Origin: JBCDHN01 sp965224535
GTDB taxonomy: Bacteria > Verrucomicrobiota > Verrucomicrobiia > Verrucomicrobiales > DEV007
Length of the DNA: 64,000 nucleotides
NCBI GenBank assembly: GCA_965224535.1
Contig: CBDCZR010000005.1
Span: forward strand, 372,001-436,000
Direction: 5' to 3'
Made by a program: the position numbers and the translations under genes. The stretch's first letter is position 1, and the number at the start of each line of letters is the position of its first letter. Below are positions 25,714-34,960 of the stretch, in pieces. The notes below the pieces were generated by a model, which saw only the letters and a list, made by a program, of their open reading frames with translations, did no database searches and had not been told where the DNA came from.

Positions 25714-26991
25714 ATGAAAAACCTCAATCCCGCCTGCCAATCCTCCGATCACTTCGTTTCCCGCCGGTCCATGCTCGCCAACCTGGCGATGGGCGGAATG
25801 GGCGTGAGCAGTCTCATCCATCCGGCGGTCGCCCGCGAGGTGGAGAGCCAGAAAAAGCAGGTGCTCATCTTCCTGCTCAACGGTGGGCTCAGCCAATTTG
25901 AGAGTTTCGACCCCAAACCCGGAACCGACACCGGCGGACCGTTTCGCTCCATCCCCACCTCCGTGCCGGGCACGCATTTTAGCGAGCTAATGCCTCACAC
26001 GGCCACCATCGCGCACAAATTAGCCGTGGTGCGCAGCATGTACGCGGAAAAGGTCCCCGGAAGCCACGGCGGAGCCCGGGATTTCGTCGAAACCGGCCGT
26101 CCGCCGCAGCTCGGGCCCTACCCGCTGATGGGGCCGGTGATGTCCAAATTGATGGGTCCGGGCGAGGATTTGCCGGGCAACATCCACATTGGTCCCAGCC
26201 GCTGGGGGCCGCGTCAGGATGCGGCGTTTTTGGGACCGCGGCACGCTTCGTTGTTCCTGAGCGGGGGCCGCCCGCCGCTAAACGTGGATCGGCCGGAACT
26301 GCTGGAAGCGGACTCAGACGAGGCGCGCTACCGGTTGCGGCAAATCGCGGACCTGCGCTTTTCCCAGCGCCGCCGCACCGCCCACACGGAGGCTTACAAT
26401 TCATCCTTCGAGCAAGCCGAACAGCTCATCCACCGCAAGGAACTTTTTGATGTGACCAAGGAACCCGCCAAGGACCGGGAGCGCTACGGAACCCACGATT
26501 TAGGCCGGCATTGCCTGTTGGCTCGCCGCCTTCTGGAACAGGGCGTCACCTGCGTAAAGGTGACCCACAACAACTACGACTCCCACATGGAGAATTTCAA
26601 TTTTCACCTGGAGCAACTCGGCGAATTCGACAAACCGTTCACCACGCTGATCAATGATTTGGACGATCGGGGGATGCTCGATCACACCCTGGTGATGCTG
26701 ATCACCGAATTTGGCCGAACCCCGCAAATCAAGGCGGATTTGGGCCGCGATCACTGGCCGAACAACTGGTCCGTGGTCTTGGGAGGATGCGGCATCCAGG
26801 TTGGCGGCGTTTTGGGCGCCACCAACGAAAACGGCACCGAAATCTCCGAGCGTCCCGTTCATGTGGCCGAGATGTTCCACACGTATTTGCACGCCATCGG
26901 GCTGAACCCGAATTCCGTGCACAAAGTTGGCGACAACCGCATTCGCGTCGCCGCACCCGAGCATGAAGCGGTGAGCGAGTTGCTGATTTAA
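25714..26991 (+). CDS. DUF1501 family protein, Tat-type signal
   Basis: 425 residues from ATG 25714. The twin-arginine leader SRRSMLANLAMGG directs folded export. The sulfatase/alkaline-phosphatase-like DUF1501 fold shows VLIFLLNGGLSQFESFDPKPG, MPHTATIAHKLAVVRSMY, VTHNNYDSHMENF, LVMLITEFGRTPQIK and GRDHWPNNWSVVLGGCG. Family members occur in large numbers in planctomycetes and verrucomicrobia beside DUF1549/DUF1553 (PSD1) proteins; their function is not settled, though polysaccharide metabolism is suspected. Here the PSD1 partner lies 0.5 kb downstream beyond a separate small gene. Confidence 0.9.
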   Translation: MKNLNPACQSSDHFVSRRSMLANLAMGGMGVSSLIHPAVAREVESQKKQVLIFLLNGGLSQFESFDPKPGTDTGGPFRSIPTSVPGTHFSELMPHTATIAHKLAVVRSMYAEKVPGSHGGARDFVETGRPPQLGPYPLMGPVMSKLMGPGEDLPGNIHIGPSRWGPRQDAAFLGPRHASLFLSGGRPPLNVDRPELLEADSDEARYRLRQIADLRFSQRRRTAHTEAYNSSFEQAEQLIHRKELFDVTKEPAKDRERYGTHDLGRHCLLARRLLEQGVTCVKVTHNNYDSHMENFNFHLEQLGEFDKPFTTLINDLDDRGMLDHTLVMLITEFGRTPQIKADLGRDHWPNNWSVVLGGCGIQVGGVLGATNENGTEISERPVHVAEMFHTYLHAIGLNPNSVHKVGDNRIRVAAPEHEAVSELLI

Positions 26992-27083
26992 CCGACTTGG
27001 GTGAGGATTGGTAGGAATCGCGGGTTTTCCGAGGGAATTTGCCCTATCGGAGCAAAAATTTTGCGTTTGTTTACAATTCATCC

Positions 27084-27111
27084 TTGCACTGTTCTCGCGA
27101 ACAGGTATAAT
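27084..27111 (+). promoter_or_regulatory. sigma-70 type promoter
   Basis: -35 TTGCAC (27084-27089), 16-bp spacer, -10 TATAAT (27106-27111, a perfect consensus). The start codon at 27118 is only 6 bp past the -10 box, so the transcript would be leaderless or nearly so. Confidence 0.8.
27090..27103. promoter_or_regulatory. LexA-like operator (TGTTC-N4-GAACA)
   Basis: Perfect 14-bp dyad TGTTC-TCGC-GAACA filling the spacer between the -35 and -10 boxes, where a bound repressor would block RNA polymerase. It matches the LexA-binding motif that I recall being reported for Verrucomicrobia. The half-site repeats once more as GTTCG just before the start codon. Confidence 0.7.
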
Positions 27112-27117
27112 GTTCGC

Positions 27118-27282
27118 ATGAACAACGCAGCCACGCAGACCTTCCCGCAAGTTTCCGACCGCATCCAGTCGCTTTTTCAAGACGCAAAGCGCTATCGCGA
27201 AGCCAGAAAACGCCGCGAGCAATCCGACCGCCAACTGAGCGAGCAGCAGATGCAACTGGGGCTAAAATCAGCCGGCGGGTAA
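27118..27282 (+). CDS. 54-residue charged protein, putative SOS-regulated
   Basis: ATG 27118, chosen because it sits directly after the promoter; the frame extends further upstream but through the promoter. The product is highly charged and helical: VSDRIQSLFQDAKRYREARK followed by RREQSDRQLSEQQMQ, with no membrane segment or Cys. I do not recognise a family. The transcription unit is short: strong LexA-like-operated promoter, one gene, and a terminator-like hairpin 56 bp downstream. A role in the DNA-damage response (for example delaying division or modulating RecA or a polymerase) is inferred from the operator only. Confidence 0.6.
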   Translation: MNNAATQTFPQVSDRIQSLFQDAKRYREARKRREQSDRQLSEQQMQLGLKSAGG

Positions 27283-27337
27283 GGTTTCGCAGAATTTCCC
27301 AGGCTTCTTGGTGGAACCTGGAGTTGGAGCAACTAAT

Positions 27338-27402
27338 CCGCCCGTTTTGGGGAGACGCGTCCGATGGGGACCGGCGTATTCTCCCCGGGCGGGCGGTTTT
27401 TT
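27338..27402 (+). terminator. rho-independent terminator after the 54-residue gene
   Basis: CCGCCCG (27338-27344) pairs with CGGGCGG (27390-27396), and the inner GGGGAG (27349-27354) pairs with CTCCCC (27381-27386). A run of six T follows at 27397-27402. The loop is long (~26 nt) but the stem is very GC-rich. Confidence 0.65.
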
Positions 27403-27504
27403 CGTTGGAGGAGGCAGGATGCTCGAATTTGCTCAAAAGCTTCCGCCGAACGGGCGAATTTCCGCTTTACCGCGCCGGTCCCGTGGCGAAAACTGGCTGC
27501 GCGC

Positions 27505-29313
27505 GTGAAAAATGCCCTTTTCCAGCTTCTTGCCGCCCTTGTTGCGGGTGGCGGCGTTTGGGCCGACCGGGCCGGCGAGTCTCACTGGGCGTTCCAGCCG
27601 TTGCTACGCCCGGACGGGGATTCGGTGGACGCGTTTGTGGAGCGAAAACTGCGCACGGGGGGCCTGGAAATCGGCCCGCAAGCTGAATCGCGGCGGTTGT
27701 TGCGCCGGGTTCACCTCACGCTCACCGGGTTGCCGCCGTCACCGGAAGAATCGGTCGCGTTTGCGGAAAATCCGGACCTGGAAGCCGCGATCGACGACCT
27801 CCTGACACGCCCACTATACGGCGAGCGCTGGGGGCAGCATTGGCTGGATCTCGCCCGTTATGCCGACTCCAACGGCCTCCACGAGGACACCGACCGGCCC
27901 CATGCCTGGCGTTACCGCGACTACGTCATCGACAGCTTCAATGCCGACAAGCCCTACGGCCAGTTCATCCGCGAACAGCTCGCCGGCGACGAAATCGACC
28001 CACAAAACCCGGCGGCGTGGATCGCGACCGGTTTTTGCCGAAACGGCCCCTCCAACGAGGAAAACGTGGCCAAAAATGAGGTCGAAACCTATCGCCTGGA
28101 TCAACTCGACGACGTTTTGGCGACGACAACGCAGGTGTTCCTCGGCCAGACGATCGCCTGCGCCCGCTGCCACGATCACAAGACCGAGCCGTTCACCCTA
28201 ACCGATTACTATCGCCTGCTGGCAGTATTCGACAACACCGTCGCGGCTTACGTTCCCTGGGCAGACCAACTCGGCGAGCCTCAGCTTCGTCCCGTGGTCG
28301 CGCGCGGGAAAAAAAAGCCGCCGAAGGAGCGCCACATTCGCGCCCTAACAAGCGTTAAATCCAAGCCACGGGTCACCCATGTGCTCTTCCGCGGCAATTG
28401 GCAAACGCCGGGCGATGCCGTGACAGGGGCGACGCCGGAAATTCTCGGCCAAACGCCGCTGGAGGGCCGAAAAGCGCTGGCGGATTGGATTGCAGCGCCG
28501 GAAAATCCGCTGACCTGGCGAGTCATGGCGAATCGCCTCTGGCAGCATCATTTTGGCCGCGGACTGGTGGCGACGCCGAGCGATTTCGGCACAAAAGGCG
28601 CGAAACCGACGCATCCGCAGTTGCTCGACTGGCTGGCGTGCGAGTTGCGCGACAACGGCGGCCGGCTCAAGCCGCTGCACAAGCTCATCGTGCTCTCCAG
28701 GGCCTACCGTCAATCCTCAGCCCCGCGCCCGCATGGGGAGCTGTTCTCACACTACCCGGCGCATCGGCTGGAAGCGGAGGTGGTGCGCGACGCCATCCTG
28801 CTGTCCAGCGGCAACCTGAACCTGGAAATGGGCGGCCCCGGCATCAAACCGCAGGTGCCGCCGGAAATCCTCGGCCAGAGCAAGCGTAACCAGTGGCCGC
28901 GGGTGGAGAAAGAGTCGGCCAAACACTGGCGGCGCAGCGTCTACGTCTACCGCAAACGCCAATTGCCGATGCCGCTGCTGACGCTGTTCGACGCGCCGGA
29001 CGGAGCGCAGTCGTGCGCCAAGCGCTTTGTCAGCACCACGCCAACGCAGGCCCTGGCGCTGCTGAACGACGTCTTCGTCAACAAGCAGGCGCGCTATCTC
29101 GCCGTCCGCGCGATGGAGGAGGAAAATCCCATCCGCACGGTCATGAAGCGGGCCCTGGCGTTGCCCGTCACGGCACAGCAACTTGGGGAGGCGGAAGAAT
29201 TCGTCGCCCAAAGGCTGGGAGCGCGGCGCGGTCAACGGGAGGCGGAAAAGCTGGCTCTGGCGAACCTGGCCGTCGTGCTGTTCAACTCCAGCCAATTCGT
29301 CCATGTCGATTGA
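27505..29313 (+). CDS. DUF1549/DUF1553 (PSD1-type) protein
   Basis: 602 residues from GTG 27505 with a short signal peptide (MKNALFQLLAALVAGGGVWA). DUF1549 region: LLRRVHLTLTGLPPSPEE, YGERWGQHWLDLARYADSNG, and a c-type-cytochrome-like CxxCH in ACARCHDHKTEPF. DUF1553 region: GRKALADWIAAPENPLTWRV, NRLWQHHFGRGLVATPSDFG, HPQLLDWLACELRDNGG, LFDAPDGAQSC, TPTQALALLNDVFV. The product probably acts outside the inner membrane. It overlaps the next DUF1501 gene by 11 bp, the typical pairing in this phylum. The upstream open frame to 27364 runs through a terminator and is not credible. Confidence 0.93.
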   Translation: MKNALFQLLAALVAGGGVWADRAGESHWAFQPLLRPDGDSVDAFVERKLRTGGLEIGPQAESRRLLRRVHLTLTGLPPSPEESVAFAENPDLEAAIDDLLTRPLYGERWGQHWLDLARYADSNGLHEDTDRPHAWRYRDYVIDSFNADKPYGQFIREQLAGDEIDPQNPAAWIATGFCRNGPSNEENVAKNEVETYRLDQLDDVLATTTQVFLGQTIACARCHDHKTEPFTLTDYYRLLAVFDNTVAAYVPWADQLGEPQLRPVVARGKKKPPKERHIRALTSVKSKPRVTHVLFRGNWQTPGDAVTGATPEILGQTPLEGRKALADWIAAPENPLTWRVMANRLWQHHFGRGLVATPSDFGTKGAKPTHPQLLDWLACELRDNGGRLKPLHKLIVLSRAYRQSSAPRPHGELFSHYPAHRLEAEVVRDAILLSSGNLNLEMGGPGIKPQVPPEILGQSKRNQWPRVEKESAKHWRRSVYVYRKRQLPMPLLTLFDAPDGAQSCAKRFVSTTPTQALALLNDVFVNKQARYLAVRAMEEENPIRTVMKRALALPVTAQQLGEAEEFVAQRLGARRGQREAEKLALANLAVVLFNSSQFVHVD

Positions 29314-30674
29314 TCGCCGCACGCTGCTGAAAACGGCCGGCGGCGGATTTGGCGCGCTGGCCGCGAATGCGCTGCTAGCCGGCGAAACGAAGCCGCATTT
29401 CCCCGCCAAGGCCGACGCGGTGATTTTCCTCTTCATGTACGGCGGGCCGAGCCAGGTGGATACCTTCGATCCTAAGCCGGCGCTGAAAACCTGGGCCGGA
29501 AAGCCGATTCCCGCCTACCGCGAGAGCGATTCCTTCTTCACCGGCCAAACGAAACCCACGGCCATGCCCAGCCCGTGGAAATTCGCGCGTCACGGCCAAT
29601 GCGGGATGCCGATTTCCGAGCTTTTCCCAAATTTGGCGCGTCACGCCGACGAATTGTGCGTCATCCGCTCCATGCACGCGGATTCGAACAACCACGGACC
29701 CGCTTTGAGCCAAATGAACTCCGGTTTCGTCCTGCCGGGACCCCTCGCTGGGCTCGTGGATCGGCTACGGGCTCGGGAACGCGAGCGAAAATTTGCCCGG
29801 TTATGTGGTCTTGTTAGACAAAGAAGGCGCGCCGGTCAACGGAGCCATGAACTGGTCCAACGGCTTCATGCCGGCGCGATTCCAGGGCATCCCGTTCCGC
29901 TCCAGCGGGCCGCCGATCGCGAATCTGAGCCTGGCCAAGGACGTAAGCATGGCCGATCAGCGCGCCCGGCTCGATTTGCTGGCGAAGTGGAATCGCGACT
30001 ACGCCGAACAACACCCCGGCGACACCGCGCTGGAGGCTCGCATCTCCAGCTACGAGCTGGCTTACCGCATGCAAATTCACGCGCCGGAAGTCACCAACCT
30101 GACCGGCGAAAACGAGTCGACCAAACGCGCCTACGGCCTGGATCGCGAACCGACCAAGACCTTTGGCCGAAATTGCCTCCTGGCGCGCCGATTGGTCGAG
30201 CGCGGCGTGCGATTCGTCCAGGTTTACAGCGGCGGCAACCGCGGTCCGACCGCCTGGGACGCGCACAAAGACCTGCACGGCAATCACACTCGCCAATGCG
30301 CCCAGACCGACCAACCCATCGCCGCTTTGCTGACCGATTTGCGCCAACGCGGCTTGCTGGAGCGCACCCTGGTCGTCTGGGGCGGCGAATTCGGCCGATT
30401 GCCGACCCACCAAGGCAGCGACGGCCGCGATCACAACCCCTTCGGCTTCACCATGTGGCTGGCCGGCGGAGGCACGCGCGGCGGAACGATTTACGGCGCG
30501 AGCGACGAATTCGGCTACCGCGCCGAGCGCGACAAGGTGCACGTGCATGACCTGCACGCGACGATTTTGCACTTGTTAGGGCTCGATCACGAAGAACTGA
30601 CGTTTCGCCACCTGGGCCGCGATTTTCGCATCACGGATGTTTACGGCAAGGTGGTTCGCCAGGTTTTGGCGTGA
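29303..30674 (+). pseudogene. DUF1501 family protein, frameshifted
   Basis: Starts MSIDRRTLLKTAGGGFGALA (Tat-like leader), then VIFLFMYGGPSQVDTFDPKP and PISELFPNLARHADELCVIRSMH. The frame breaks at the CCCC run 29741-29744. Shifting the frame there continues with PSLGSWIGYGLGNASENLPG and VVLLDKEG, and on through the remaining ~300 residues (LLARRLVERGVRFVQVYSGG, VVWGGEFGRLPTHQ, GRDHNPFGFTMWLAGGG) to a normal C-terminus ending at 30674. Either one C too many or two bases missing explains it. It overlaps the upstream PSD1 gene, and the pair would otherwise be a normal two-gene unit. Confidence 0.88.
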
Positions 30675-30690
30675 ATTCGTGGCTTTCGCG

Positions 30691-31330
30691 TCACGCCAAC
30701 TCCGGAATCGGCCGGTAGCCGTCCACCAGGTAATGCGGACGGCCGGTCAAATCCGTGATGGTGGTGCGGTTAGGGTCGATCCCCAGGTTTTTGTAGAGCG
30801 TGGCGTGCACCTCGCCGTAGTGAACCGGGCGTTCGGTCGCTTCGCCTGCTTGTTTGTCGGTCGCGCCGATGACTTGGCCCGCGTTTATTCCGCCGCCGGC
30901 GACCAGCGCCCCACCCACGCGCGGCCAGTGATCGCGGCCGGCGTTTTTGTTGATGATCGGGGTTCGGCCGAATTCGCCCCAGGCAACGACCGAGACGTCG
31001 TCCAGCATTCCGCGCTCGTCCAAATCGCCGATCAACGCGGCCAGGCCTTGGTCGAAAAGCGGGGCGTGAGAGCGCATTCCGCCGACGTTGTTGCTGTGAA
31101 AGTCCCAGCGGCCGAAATTCAGCGTCACGCAACGCGCGCCCGCCTCCACCAAACGCCGCGCCAGCAGGAAATGCTCCAGATTTCGCGGCGCGCCGTCGCC
31201 AACGCGCTTGGGATCGCCTTTGCCGTATTTTTCGCGAATTTTCGGGTCCTCGTTTTCCAGATTCAAAGCGTGGCTCAGCTTGCTGGAAGTCAGAAGCCCC
31301 ATCGCCTGCTGCTCGAAGCCGTCCATGCTC
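30691..31330 (-). pseudogene. C-terminal half of a DUF1501 gene, 5' part lost
   Basis: About 210 residues, starting DGFEQQAMGLLTSSKLSHAL, matching the middle and end of DUF1501 proteins (LLARRLVEAGARCVTLNFG, VVAWGEFGRTPIINKNAG, GRDHWPRVGGALVAGGG, HYGEVHATLYKNLGID). Family members need a further ~250 N-terminal residues with the signal and the first metal-site region, which are absent. The 5' side is joined to an unrelated gene fragment at about 31330, out of frame. The intact part is well preserved, so the loss may be recent. Confidence 0.75.
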
Positions 31331-31417
31331 GGCAATGTAAGTCGCCCACATGCTGAAGAACGAGGTCCACCTGCGCCGCGGATGAAGAGGAGCGTGAAAA
31401 TGATCCAACAGCGGCAT
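31331..31417 (-). pseudogene. 5' fragment of an unrelated conserved gene
   Basis: ATG 31417 starts MPLLDHFHAPLHPRRRWTSF and SMWATYIAEH, a conserved N-terminus I associate with a PVC/cyanobacterial family of unknown (possibly DUF4058 or nuclease-like) function. After ~28 codons the sequence switches to the truncated DUF1501 gene in another frame. It is a gene-fusion scar. Confidence 0.5.
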
Positions 31418-31426
31418 GGCGGCAGG

Positions 31427-32287
31427 CTAGGTCAGTTTCCGAACAAAATCCAGAAACGCCGGGTACGCCGGTTCCCAGCCCAACGCGCGCAATTTGGCGT
31501 TGCTGACCTGCTTGTGCGTCCAGCCGCGCTTGCGATTTGGGTCGGGCGGAGCTTCGGGGGGAACCGGGCGGCTGAAATGGTCGGCCAGGGCTTCGTAGGT
31601 GGCTCGCTGCGTGGCGGGTTGGCCGTCGGAGACGTTGAAAATCTCGCCTCGCGCAGTTTTGGGGTGGTCCATGAGCGTGATGAAGGCGCTGACGGCGTCG
31701 TCACGGTGAATTTGGTTCAAAAAGCGGCTCGGGCCGGTTTCGATGACCGCGGTTCCGTCGTGAAAACGCTGGAGCAGGACCGAGCGCCCCGGACCGTAAA
31801 TGCCGGCCAGGCGGAGGACAGTTCCACCCCGGCTGAGGGCGACTTTTTCGGCCAAACGGAGGATTTTTCCCGTTTCGCGATTCGGTTCGGCCGGGCTGGT
31901 TTCGGTCACGACCTCGCCGTTGGTTTGCGGGTAGACGCTGGTGCTTGAGGTGAAGAAAATTGGTGATTCCGCGAACGTTTCGGCGAGATTTTCGCAACCG
32001 CGCAAGTAAACCTGGCGATAGGCGTCGATCCCGCGCCGGCCGGAACTGGCGCAGTGGAAGATGCAAGTCGGCGGGGGAATTTTCTCCGCGAGTTGGGCGA
32101 TTTCCGCGCTCGAGCCCAAATCGCAGGCTTCCACGCGAAACGGCGCTTCGGCGGCAAGTTTTTCCGCGGATTTGGCGGAATGGGTCAAACCAACCACGTT
32201 GCGGCCGAGATTTCGCAAGCGCATCGCCAGCGCCCGCCCAAGGTAACCGCAGCCGGCGACCAAAACTCCGCATTCCGCGTCGCTCAT
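31427..32287 (-). CDS. NAD(P)-dependent epimerase/dehydratase-like protein
   Basis: 286 residues. N-terminal Rossmann motif VLVAGCGYLGRALA, then IFHCASSGRRG, FTSSTSVYP, an EKVALSRGGTVLRLAGIYGPGR core, and RFLNQIHRDDAVSAF. The usual YxxxK is not in its standard form, which together with the short length resembles the YeeZ-like extended-SDR subgroup. Its start overlaps the stop of the upstream amidase-like gene by 4 bp (32284-32287), indicating coupling. Substrate unknown. Confidence 0.85.
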   Translation of the reverse strand: MSDAECGVLVAGCGYLGRALAMRLRNLGRNVVGLTHSAKSAEKLAAEAPFRVEACDLGSSAEIAQLAEKIPPPTCIFHCASSGRRGIDAYRQVYLRGCENLAETFAESPIFFTSSTSVYPQTNGEVVTETSPAEPNRETGKILRLAEKVALSRGGTVLRLAGIYGPGRSVLLQRFHDGTAVIETGPSRFLNQIHRDDAVSAFITLMDHPKTARGEIFNVSDGQPATQRATYEALADHFSRPVPPEAPPDPNRKRGWTHKQVSNAKLRALGWEPAYPAFLDFVRKLT

Positions 32288-33687
32288 TCTTCCACCTTGC
32301 TTTTGCGGCGATTTTGCCGGTAAAACGCCGCAACTCCGGCCGCGACGGCGTCGGCGTATTCCTGGTAGATGTTGATCCGCGGCTTGCCCTCGAATTCGCG
32401 CTTGCCGCCGTATTCGCCGGCCTGCACCCGGTCGTAGGTGAGCTTGTGATTCATGACGTAGGGCTCAAAAAAGACCAGCGGGCACTCGTAAACCCGGGTG
32501 GCGAGCAGATTGCGCGACCAAACGTAGGGATTGGCGCTCACGCGCTTGGCGTTGGTGCGCGGGTAGACGTAGGGCATGAGGCCGATGCGCGGCGCCATGA
32601 CGTTGGCGACGGCTTTGGAGACGGCCAGCTCCTCCGGGTGGGCGCGTTGCAGCAAACGGCGCAGCATTTCAAAGCGCTGGTCGTCAAAGGCGATTTCACC
32701 CGCGCTGTAGCAGCCGTTGATGAGGATGTGGAAGTGATTTTTGTCGACAAAATCCGGGTTGTCCGGGTTTCCCCAGCTTTCCGCGTTGACGTGGAGGCAC
32801 AGCGCTAAATCCGGCTTGAATTCGCGGTTGATTCGCTCCGCGCGGGCGCGGATTTCCCCGGTGCGGTAGAAGAGGATCTCGGTGTATTTGCGCAGCGCCC
32901 GATTTTTCGCGGGATCGGCGTCCGGGGAGTAGCCGCGCCACTTTCGAGCCATCGCCACGTAATCCTCCGGCCGTTTGGGATTAACCGGCCGGGTTTCGCG
33001 CCGAACCAGCGCGACTCTGGCGCCGAGGTTGGTCAGGTTTTGCTCCAAAATCTTCGCCACGCGCAAGACGATCTCGCCTTCCTTGACTGGGAAGGAGGTG
33101 TCGTCGGCCACGGGTTGAGGAACGGCCGGGGGTTTGGTTTTGGCAGGCACGGTTTTCTGCGCCGCGTCCGGATTTTCGGCGTTTTCCGGCTCCTCGGGCG
33201 GTTTTGGGGCGATTTTGAACCAACGCTCCTCCATTTTGGCCCACAATCCGCCAATGTGGCCGGGATCGACGACGATGCGCATGCCTTCGAGCGGCTTTTC
33301 CGGGTCGGTGAGCGGCGGCAACTCGTTTACCGTGCGCCAATAGCGCGGAACGGACGGCGCGGGCTTTTCGGCAAACCGCAGTTCGTAAACCTCGTCCGGG
33401 CGTTTGAAATCCGTGATGATGCGGGCGCGATCCGCCAAAATTTCGATGAATTTGGCCGGCGACTCCTCGTTTTCGCCGTAGTTGGTGAGCAACTCGCGCT
33501 CGAAGTCCTCGCGGGTGATGGTTTCCTGAAAGGCGTCGAGTTGCGACCAGTCGGGAACGTCGGCCAACCGCGAAATTTTTCGCTCCGCGAGGGCCAAAAA
33601 CGGAAAAATCCCCAAAAACGCGATCGACGCCATGAAATAGCGTCGTTTGACTGGGAGTGGTCTGAGTTTTGTCACGGATGCCAACAT
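32284..33687 (-). CDS. divergent Amidase_3-like cell-wall amidase, exported
   Basis: 467 residues. The basic lead-in VTKLRPLPVKRRYF and hydrophobic MASIAFLGIFPFLALAE form the signal peptide. A ~110-residue N-terminal domain precedes the amidase fold: MRIVVDPGHIGGLWAKMEERWF (zinc His), EGEIVLRVAKILEQNL, ARVALVRRETRPVN and DLALCLHVNAESWG (second His). The canonical DPGHGG is replaced by DPGHIGG, and an insertion of ~55 residues rich in Pro/Ala/Lys (PPEEPENAENPDAAQ region) splits the first motifs. I infer a specialised peptidoglycan or related amide hydrolase. It diverges from the ymdB-like gene with only 17 bp between starts. Confidence 0.75.
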   Translation of the reverse strand: MLASVTKLRPLPVKRRYFMASIAFLGIFPFLALAERKISRLADVPDWSQLDAFQETITREDFERELLTNYGENEESPAKFIEILADRARIITDFKRPDEVYELRFAEKPAPSVPRYWRTVNELPPLTDPEKPLEGMRIVVDPGHIGGLWAKMEERWFKIAPKPPEEPENAENPDAAQKTVPAKTKPPAVPQPVADDTSFPVKEGEIVLRVAKILEQNLTNLGARVALVRRETRPVNPKRPEDYVAMARKWRGYSPDADPAKNRALRKYTEILFYRTGEIRARAERINREFKPDLALCLHVNAESWGNPDNPDFVDKNHFHILINGCYSAGEIAFDDQRFEMLRRLLQRAHPEELAVSKAVANVMAPRIGLMPYVYPRTNAKRVSANPYVWSRNLLATRVYECPLVFFEPYVMNHKLTYDRVQAGEYGGKREFEGKPRINIYQEYADAVAAGVAAFYRQNRRKSKVEE

Positions 33688-33704
33688 AACACCTCTACGT
33701 TTAC

Positions 33705-34499
33705 ATGCTGCGAATTCTATTTCTCGGGGACATTGTCGGTCAACCCGGCCGCAAAGCGGCGATCGGGCGCCTGGCAGCGTTGAAGGAGGAGCGCGACATC
33801 GATTTTGTCATCGTCAACGGCGAAAACAGCGCCGGCGGGCGCGGAATTACCGGAAAAATCGCCATCGACCTGTTGCGCGCCGGGGCAGCGGTGGTGACGA
33901 CCGGCGACCACGTTTGGGACCAGGTGGACATCGTCTCGTTTCTTCCTACCGAGCCCCGGGTTTTGCGTCCGTTGAACTATCCGCCGGGCACGCCCGGCTA
34001 CGGATCGGTGGTTTTGGAAACCAAGAAAGGCAAGGTGGCGGTGATGAACGTGCAAGGGCGCACGTTCATGCGTCAGGAGCTGGAAAATCCGTTTTTGGCC
34101 GCCGAGGCGGAGGTGGAAAAGTTGCGCGGGGAGACCCCGGTCATTTTTGTCGATTTCCACGCTGAAGCCACCAGCGAAAAGCACTGCCTGGGGCGGTTTT
34201 TGGACGGAAAAGTCTCCGCCGTGGTCGGGACCCACACCCACGTCCAAACCGCCGACGAGCAGATTTTTCCCGGCGGGACGGCCTTTCTCTGCGACGCCGG
34301 AATGTGCGGCGCCATGGATTCGGTGATCGGCTCCACGCCGGAATCGGTGCTGAAGCGCTTCGTCACGTCCATGCCCACGAAATTCGTGCTCGCCAAGAGC
34401 AACGTGCGGCTTCACGGCGCGATCGTCGACATCGACGAAACATCCGGCAAAGCGCAAAAAATCGAGCGATTTGCCGAAAGTTGCGCCGCGGAGGGTTAG
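33705..34499 (+). CDS. ymdB: YmdB/TIGR00282-family metallophosphoesterase
   Basis: 264 residues. Dinuclear metal-site signatures in order: MLRILFLGDIVGQPGR (first Asp), VNGENSAGGRGIT (Asn/Glu), TTGDHVWDQ (His), IFVDFHAEATSEK (His) and GTHTHVQTADEQIFPGGTAF (His pair). Family members hydrolyse cyclic nucleotides such as 2',3'-cAMP in vitro and affect developmental decisions in Bacillus; the role in this phylum is unknown. Normal length. Confidence 0.95.
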   Translation: MLRILFLGDIVGQPGRKAAIGRLAALKEERDIDFVIVNGENSAGGRGITGKIAIDLLRAGAAVVTTGDHVWDQVDIVSFLPTEPRVLRPLNYPPGTPGYGSVVLETKKGKVAVMNVQGRTFMRQELENPFLAAEAEVEKLRGETPVIFVDFHAEATSEKHCLGRFLDGKVSAVVGTHTHVQTADEQIFPGGTAFLCDAGMCGAMDSVIGSTPESVLKRFVTSMPTKFVLAKSNVRLHGAIVDIDETSGKAQKIERFAESCAAEG

Positions 34500-34571
34500 G
34501 TGGCCAATTGAGTGGATTGTGGCTGTGAAAGTGGGGGTAAAAACACCTGGCAAAAAACCCGCTTGTTCTTT

Positions 34572-34599
34572 TTGACAGTTCTAGGCAACCGACTAATAT
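34572..34599 (+). promoter_or_regulatory. strong sigma-70 promoter of the tRNA-Thr/tuf unit
   Basis: -35 TTGACA (34572-34577, perfect consensus), 16-bp spacer, -10 TAATAT (34594-34599). The predicted start near 34606 lies ~155 bp upstream of tRNA-Thr, leaving a leader to be processed. No other promoter of similar quality is seen before tuf. Confidence 0.7.
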
Positions 34600-34759
34600 G
34601 CCATCCGCTCCGGGAGTCGTTTGCCGGGATGTGACTCGCTCTTTCAAAGCTGGAAAGCTCGGGTTAGCCGTCTCTGCTACTGGACGAGCTTTCGGGACAA
34701 ACCATGGAAAAAGGGGATGAGATTTCGGTCCGCGTCCCCTAACTTTCCAACCCCCGAAC

Positions 34760-34831
<72 letters not shown>

Positions 34832-34960
34832 TTCGCAGACCAAAACCAACGTAAACACCCTACCCTAACAACCAACAAAACACCGGCCGCTCCGCGCAAG
34901 CAACCAACCTCGCTGAAGCGTCCGTCGAAACTCTACCCTCTCTAACGAGACCCACGCAAA

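Noticed and set aside
25549..25977. 143-codon N-terminal extension of the MFS transporter
   Set aside because: It is antisense to the DUF1501 gene's leader and lacks membrane character; GTG 25548 gives a normal MFS start.
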